DNA from: Novilysobacter selenitireducens
Lineage (GTDB): Bacteria > Pseudomonadota > Gammaproteobacteria > Xanthomonadales > Xanthomonadaceae
DNA: 64,000 bases
Reading direction: 5' to 3'
Assembly (NCBI RefSeq): GCF_020026895.1
Contig: NZ_JAINZW010000006.1
Location: 124,001-188,000, forward strand
The notes below the pieces were generated by a model. The model was given only the letters and a program-made list of their open reading frames with translations. It did not search any database and was not told where the DNA came from. The position numbers were made by a program, and so were the translations under genes. Shown piece by piece: positions 60,006 through 64,000 of this stretch (position 1 is its first letter; each line of letters starts with the position of its first letter).

Positions 60006-60407
60006 TCAACCGTCCGCTGGCGGCGGCAATTGCACGTCGATATGGCCGACGGTCTTGCCGCCCTCGCGCACGTCCAGCCGTGTCGCGTCGCGGTGCACGG
60101 CGACGGGCTCCTTGCACTCCAGGGTTACCGGCCCGGACTCGCCCGGCGCCAACGAGCGCACGTCTGCCAGGTCGAACATGCAGACCACCTCGCGGCCATT
60201 GAACGCCACTTTCGGCCGGTAGTTGTCGAAGATCGCGGTCCGGCGCGCATTGCGTCCGTCCTCGGAGTAATTCAACTGCAGCGTGCCCGACAGGCGCTGG
60301 CCCTCTGCGAAACCGACAGGGTCGGGCAGGGTATTGGGCAGCGCCGATTGCGCCGTCGCGGACGGGGCGGCGGCCAGCAGGGCGACGGCAGCAAGCATGC
60401 TTCTCAT
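60006..60407 (-). CDS. Small secreted protein of unknown function
   Basis: The 133-residue product has a signal peptide (MLAAVALLAAAPSATAQ). The beta-rich mature domain shows LSGTLQLNYSEDGRNARRTA, VAFNGREVVCMFDLADV, GPVTLECKEPVAVHRDATRL and GKTVGHIDVQLPPP. Two cysteines may form a disulfide. No family is recognised. AGGAGCC before the ATG supports the start. It directly precedes and overlaps or abuts the LprI-like gene, suggesting a shared envelope role. Confidence 0.65.
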   Translation of the reverse strand: MRSMLAAVALLAAAPSATAQSALPNTLPDPVGFAEGQRLSGTLQLNYSEDGRNARRTAIFDNYRPKVAFNGREVVCMFDLADVRSLAPGESGPVTLECKEPVAVHRDATRLDVREGGKTVGHIDVQLPPPADG

Positions 60408-60495
60408 GGAACGGCTCCTTGTTCATGGGTGCCAACACCGGCACTGCGGCATGGTACCCGCTGCGCGCTCCCTGCCTGGGCGGGAGGCCCGTGGA

Positions 60496-61014
60496 TCAAC
60501 ACGCGTCGCCGTACCCCTTGACGTCCTGCATCGCTGATCCAGAGCTGCCACGCTCGGCCAGCACGCTGACGCTGCCGTCAGTCTCCAGCACCACGGCTTC
60601 CACGTCCTCCAGTGCCGTGAGGCCCTGCGCGCGCACCGCGGCGCGGATCTCGCCCTCGGTCACGCGGGCGAGGCGCATCGCGTCGTGCCGCAGCTCCCCG
60701 CGCAGCAGCAACAGCGTCGGCTCGGCCTTGATCCAGCGCTCCACCGCCGGGAACCGCACCGCCAGCCGCGTAAGGCTCCACTGCAGCGCCACCAGCAGCG
60801 CGAACGCCAACACGCCCTGCGCCAGCGTGGTGTCGCGCGACAACAATGCGGTGGCCAGCGTAGAGCCGAACGCCACCGTCACCACCATGTCGAACGCGTT
60901 CCACTTCGACAGCGTGCGCTTGCCCGACAGCCGCAGCAGCGCCACCAGTGCGACGTACGCCAGCGTGCCCACCACCAGGGTGCGCAGCAGCGCCATCGGG
61001 TTGTCGAAGAACAT
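60496..61014 (-). CDS. DUF421 (YetF-like) membrane protein, copy 2
   Basis: The 172-residue product has N-terminal spans (LLRTLVVGTLAYVALVALLR) and the family block RLSGKRTLSKWNAFDMVVTVAFGSTLATALL. The soluble domain reads KAEPTLLLLRGELRHDAMRLARVTEGEIRAAVRAQGLTALEDVEAVVLETDGSVSVL. It differs clearly in sequence from the copy at 55905 (RTLSKWNAFD against QQNLSPMQHL), so it is an old paralogue rather than a recent duplicate. The DUF2945 gene lies 25 bases upstream on the same strand. Confidence 0.86.
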   Translation of the reverse strand: MFFDNPMALLRTLVVGTLAYVALVALLRLSGKRTLSKWNAFDMVVTVAFGSTLATALLSRDTTLAQGVLAFALLVALQWSLTRLAVRFPAVERWIKAEPTLLLLRGELRHDAMRLARVTEGEIRAAVRAQGLTALEDVEAVVLETDGSVSVLAERGSSGSAMQDVKGYGDAC

Positions 61015-61039
61015 CACGGGGCCACCGCCCGGGCGCGCA

Positions 61040-61249
61040 TCACGCCTTTTCCAGCGCCGTGCCCTTGTGCACGGCCACGTGGTCGGTCTTGTCGCTTTCG
61101 ATCTCGTACTGCGGCGCGTCCTCGCTGCAGTGGCGGGTGTAGCCCTTCCACTCGAAATCGCGCGTGTGCACCTTGCGGATGGTGCCGGTGACGTGCCCGG
61201 CCTCGGAGTTCCAGCGGACGTGGTCGCCGACCTTGAAGTGATTGGACAT
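61040..61249 (-). CDS. DUF2945 (TUDOR-like) small protein
   Basis: The 69-residue protein matches DUF2945: FKVGDHVRWNSEAGHVTGTIRKV forms the SH3/Tudor-like barrel start, followed by EWKGYTRHCSEDAPQYEIESDKTDHVAVHKGTAL. The family is widespread, also in fungi, with no firmly known function. It starts 25 bases upstream of the DUF421 gene, probably in one transcript. Confidence 0.85.
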   Translation of the reverse strand: MSNHFKVGDHVRWNSEAGHVTGTIRKVHTRDFEWKGYTRHCSEDAPQYEIESDKTDHVAVHKGTALEKA

Positions 61250-61319
61250 GGCATGCCCTCCGTTGAAGCCGACGCCAGACCCTACGCCCGGGGCCATCAA
61301 GCGGGCGTGGTCGGTATCG

Positions 61320-63461
61320 CTAGCCCGCCAGACGGTCGGCGTCCGCCGCGGCGGCGTCCGGCAGCAACCCCGCCGCGCTCTCACCCTCCACCCGCCCATG
61401 CCGCACCGCCTCCGCGCCCGGCACCGGCGGGCTGAAGAAGTAGCCCTGCGCCGTCTCGCAGCCCAGCTCGCGCAGCAGTGCCAGTTGTTCGGCGGTTTCC
61501 ACGCCTTCGGCCACCACGCGCAGTTCCAGCGTGCGGCCCAGGTCGAGCAGGGATTTCACGATGGCCGCGTCCTGCGCCGTGCCCGGCGCCGCCTGCACGA
61601 AGCGGCGGTCGATCTTGATCGCGGCGATCGGCAGCGATCGCAAATACAGCAGCGACCCGTACCCGGTACCGAAGTCGTCGATGGACAGGCGTACGCCCAG
61701 GGCCGCCAGCTGCTGAAGCACGTCCACAACGCCGGTGTCCTCGGCGTGGAGCAGCGCGGTTTCCGTCAGCTCGAACTCCAGCAGCCGTGGCGGCAGGCCG
61801 CTTTCGCGCAGCGCCTCGATGGTGGTGGCCACCAGGGCCGGCGTGACGCTCTGCGCCGACACGTTCAACGCCAGCGTCAGCGCCACGCCCTGCGTCGCCC
61901 AGTCCGCGGCCTCACGGCACGCGCGGCGGATCACCCATGCGTCCACCGCCGGCATCAGCCCCGCTTCTTCGGCCAGCGGAATAAAGGCCGCTGGCGGCAG
62001 CAGCCCGTCCACCGGGTGCTGCCAGCGGGCCAGCGCCTCGACGCCGACCGCGCGGCCGGTCGCGGTGTCCACCTGCGGCTGGTAGTGCAGCAGCAACTGG
62101 TCATCGCGCAGTGCGACCCGGAGCTCGTCCAGCCGCCGCTGGCGCGTGCGTACCCGGCTTTCCAGTTGGCTGTCGAAGAAGTGGTAGCGCCCCTTGCCCG
62201 CGCTCTTGGCGTGGTACAGGGCGAAGTCGGCCGAGCGCAGCAGGTCGTCCACGTCGTCGCCGTCCTGCGGGTAGATGGCGATGCCGACGCTGCCCGCCGC
62301 CGGCAGCCCGGTCACGCCCACGGCGGTCGTCTCCAGGCTTTCGATCAGCCGTTGCGCCAGCAGGGCGAGGTCGGCCGGCGATGCCACCTCGGTCGCCAGC
62401 ACGCTGAATTCGTCGCCGCCCAGGCGCGCCACCGTGTCCTCGACGCGGGCGCCGGCCTGCAGGCGGCGTGCGACATCGCACAGCAGGGCGTCGCCGGTGG
62501 CGTGGCCGAAGCCGTCGTTGATCTCCTTGAACCCGTCCAGGTCGACGGCCAGCACGCCGAACATCGCGCCACGCCGGCGCGCCCGGCGCACTGCCAGCGC
62601 CAGTTGCTCCACGAAGTTGGCGCGGTTGGCGATGCCCGTCAGGCCATCGTGCAGCGCCAGGTGCTCCAGCTGCACTTCGCGCGACTGCCGGCGCTCCACC
62701 TCCGCCTCCAGGTGCACGCGGGCGGTGGCGTGCTCGTTCGCCAGGCGCGCGTCGAACAGCGCAATCAGCAGCGTCACCGTCAGCACGCCCAGGCTGCCCA
62801 CGCCCACAGCCACCGCCATCGTCGACCCGTCCAGGCCGCCCTGCAGCGCCAGGCTGACGCTGCCCGGCGCGAAGTCCGCCGCGGCCATGCCCGTGTAATG
62901 CATGCCGCTGATCGCCAGGCCCAGCCCCAGCATGCCCGCCAGCTTCTTGACCGAAAGCCAGCGGTCGCCCGGGGCCAGCCGCATGGCCAGCCACAGCCCA
63001 GCCATGGCCGCGGCCAGCGCGATACCGCACGACGCGGCCACCAGCATCGGGTCGTAAGTCAGTGCAGGCGACATCCGCAGCGCCGACATGCCGGTGTAGT
63101 GCATCGCCACGATGCCGGTGGCCATGACCACCCCGCCCATGACGATCACCCCGCGCTCGCCGATGCCCAGCCGCACCAGCCAGATCGCGACCGATGCGGC
63201 GCCGACAGCGGGCACGATCGACCACAGCGTCAGCGGTATGTCATAGCCCAGCGGCGTGGGCGTGACGTGCGCCAGCATCCCGATGAAGTGCATCGACCAG
63301 ATGCCCAGGCCCAGGGCCAGGCTGCCGCCCACGAACCAGAACCGGTATGCGCGCGCGCCGGCATCGCGCACCCGCAGCGCGATGTCCAGGGCGGTGTAGG
63401 CGGCGAGGAACGCCACCACCAGCGACAGCGCGACGATCCAGAGGTTGTAGTGATGGTGCAT
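61320..63461 (-). CDS. MHYT-GGDEF-EAL c-di-GMP enzyme
   Basis: The 713-residue membrane protein has an N-terminal MHYT sensor of about seven spans. Its three motif copies read SMHFIGML (MHF variant), AMHYTGMSAL and GMHYTGMAAA, proposed to bind copper and sense O2, CO or NO. A GGDEF domain with intact RLGGDEF follows near residue 350, then an EAL domain with GVEALARW near residue 474, ELTETALL and DDFGTGYGSLLYL. Both catalytic signatures are complete, so it may make or degrade c-di-GMP according to the gas or redox signal. YkuI and YkoW-like proteins share this layout. It is divergent from an outer-membrane protein gene. Confidence 0.93.
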   Translation of the reverse strand: MHHHYNLWIVALSLVVAFLAAYTALDIALRVRDAGARAYRFWFVGGSLALGLGIWSMHFIGMLAHVTPTPLGYDIPLTLWSIVPAVGAASVAIWLVRLGIGERGVIVMGGVVMATGIVAMHYTGMSALRMSPALTYDPMLVAASCGIALAAAMAGLWLAMRLAPGDRWLSVKKLAGMLGLGLAISGMHYTGMAAADFAPGSVSLALQGGLDGSTMAVAVGVGSLGVLTVTLLIALFDARLANEHATARVHLEAEVERRQSREVQLEHLALHDGLTGIANRANFVEQLALAVRRARRRGAMFGVLAVDLDGFKEINDGFGHATGDALLCDVARRLQAGARVEDTVARLGGDEFSVLATEVASPADLALLAQRLIESLETTAVGVTGLPAAGSVGIAIYPQDGDDVDDLLRSADFALYHAKSAGKGRYHFFDSQLESRVRTRQRRLDELRVALRDDQLLLHYQPQVDTATGRAVGVEALARWQHPVDGLLPPAAFIPLAEEAGLMPAVDAWVIRRACREAADWATQGVALTLALNVSAQSVTPALVATTIEALRESGLPPRLLEFELTETALLHAEDTGVVDVLQQLAALGVRLSIDDFGTGYGSLLYLRSLPIAAIKIDRRFVQAAPGTAQDAAIVKSLLDLGRTLELRVVAEGVETAEQLALLRELGCETAQGYFFSPPVPGAEAVRHGRVEGESAAGLLPDAAAADADRLAG

Positions 63462-63657
63462 GCGCCTGCCCGTTGAATGCGCCGTCGACGCCCTAACCGT
63501 AGCGGGCCGCCGCACTGCGCCGTGTGCAAAGGCGATGCGCCGCCGGACACCCGGCGCGACATGCCGCGCCGGTCCCTGGCTACCTACGGTGTCGGCGGGA
63601 GCGGGATGAACTTGAATGGGGAGGGCTGGGAGTGGAGACGGCCTCCCATCCGTGGCA

Positions 63658-63686
63658 TTCACAAAAGTGTCACATGGCCTTAACAT
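63658..63686 (+). promoter_or_regulatory. Promoter for the outer-membrane protein gene
   Basis: TTCACA (63658-63663, 5 of 6 to TTGACA) and TAACAT (63681-63686, 4 of 6) are separated by exactly 17 bases. A start near 63693 would place a GC hairpin at the very 5' end of the mRNA. Confidence 0.5.
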
Positions 63687-63694
63687 TCCCGCGC

Positions 63695-63720
63695 CCCCGG
63701 CTAAGGCCGGGGATTTTTTT
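63695..63720 (+). terminator. Terminator-like hairpin in the leader of the outer-membrane protein gene
   Basis: The perfect 7-bp stem CCCCGGC / GCCGGGG with a TAAG loop is followed by ATTTTTTT. No plus-strand gene lies upstream, so it is either a 5' stabilising hairpin, an attenuator or the end of a small RNA. Confidence 0.6.
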
Positions 63721-63743
63721 GGCCATTACAGGGAAGCAAAACA

Positions 63744-64000
63744 ATGAAGAAGAATCTGATCGTGGCCGTGGGCCTGGTGCTGGCAGGCCTGTCCGCGCCG
63801 GTGCTGGCGCAGGGCAATGGCTTCATCCGCGGCGAAGTGGGCCGCAGCGACGTGGACTTCAGCGTCGACGGCGGCAGCGCCAGCGACGACGACACCAGCT
63901 GGGGCGTGCGCGGCGGCTACTGGTTCAATCCGAACTTCGCGGTCGAGGGTTTCTACACCCACGCCTACAAGACCTCGTTCAATGACGGCTTCGACAACTA
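63744..64000 (+). CDS. Outer-membrane beta-barrel protein, N-terminal part
   Basis: The gene runs off the window end after 85 codons. It starts with a Sec signal peptide (MKKNLIVAVGLVLAGLSAPV, cleavage after LAQ), then alternating-strand sequence typical of small porin/OmpA-like barrels (NGFIRGEVGRSDVDFSV, SWGVRGGYWFNPNFAVEGFY). AGGGAAGC before the ATG is the likely ribosome-binding site. A promoter and a leader hairpin lie directly upstream. The exact family (OmpW, OmpA-like or other) cannot be told from the visible part. Confidence 0.75.
   Translation, partial: MKKNLIVAVGLVLAGLSAPVLAQGNGFIRGEVGRSDVDFSVDGGSASDDDTSWGVRGGYWFNPNFAVEGFYTHAYKTSFNDGFDN

Overview
The window is a high-GC stretch (roughly 70 percent by eye) of a gammaproteobacterial chromosome. 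It most resembles Xanthomonadaceae of the Lysobacter/Luteimonas/Stenotrophomonas kind. That placement is inferred from the dense, strongly GC3-biased housekeeping gene order, from families common in that group (DUF418, ExoD, DUF805, MHYT-GGDEF-EAL, a VirD4-like protein), and from many intergenic palindromes that carry a GTAG foot like the SMAG/REP elements of Stenotrophomonas. No phage, integrase, insertion-sequence transposase, CRISPR array, rRNA or tRNA gene was seen.

Layout. 1-8 kb: the tail of slyD, a DUF418 membrane protein, a DadA-like oxidoreductase, glutathione reductase, hutG, then parE on the minus strand and a small Ala-rich exported protein. 8.3-18.6 kb: pyrG-kdsA-eno-ftsB-ispD-ispF-truD, a small lipoprotein, an Smr protein (minus), then surE-pcm-nlpD. 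18.6-25 kb: yhbY and a Mth938 protein (minus), divergent from rlmE, ftsH, a tiny membrane protein, folP and putP. 25-30 kb: miaA-hfq-hflX-hflK-hflC-yjeT. 30.1-31.7 kb: a divergent class III aminotransferase (minus) whose leader carries a terminator hairpin. 31.8-39.6 kb: queA-tgt-yajC-secD-secF, suhB (minus) and trmJ. 39.7-42.7 kb: a PhnD-like binding protein coupled to a membrane GGDEF-EAL enzyme. 42.9-50 kb: ExoD and a CBS/CorC protein (minus), a PhoU-like/Pit phosphate pair behind a probable Pho box, an orphan VirD4-type ATPase and, overlapping it tail to tail, a Tat-exported threonine-aldolase-like protein. 50-64 kb is more accessory: an RND pump with its adaptor, a membrane-anchored XRE/DUF805 protein, two DUF421 proteins, a ferritin-like protein, a cysteine hydrolase, a YdeI protein, a group III truncated haemoglobin, an LprI-like protein with a small secreted partner, a DUF2945 protein, a bifunctional MHYT-GGDEF-EAL enzyme and the start of an outer-membrane protein.

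The core blocks serve nucleotide, LPS, isoprenoid and folate synthesis, tRNA modification (truD, miaA, queA, tgt, trmJ), protein export (yajC-secDF) and membrane proteolysis (ftsH with its modulators hflKC). The most unusual signals are: GTAG-footed palindromes whose TAG is the stop codon of the adjacent gene at four loci; the terminator in the leader of an atypical aminotransferase; the PhnD-like protein coupled to c-di-GMP turnover; the orphan VirD4 with its 131-base antisense overlap; two inverted-repeat MITE-like elements; and a patch of foreign-looking codon use inside hflC. I did not find a convincing wholly new multi-gene system. The PhnD/GGDEF-EAL pair and the aminotransferase leader are the best candidates for undescribed regulation.
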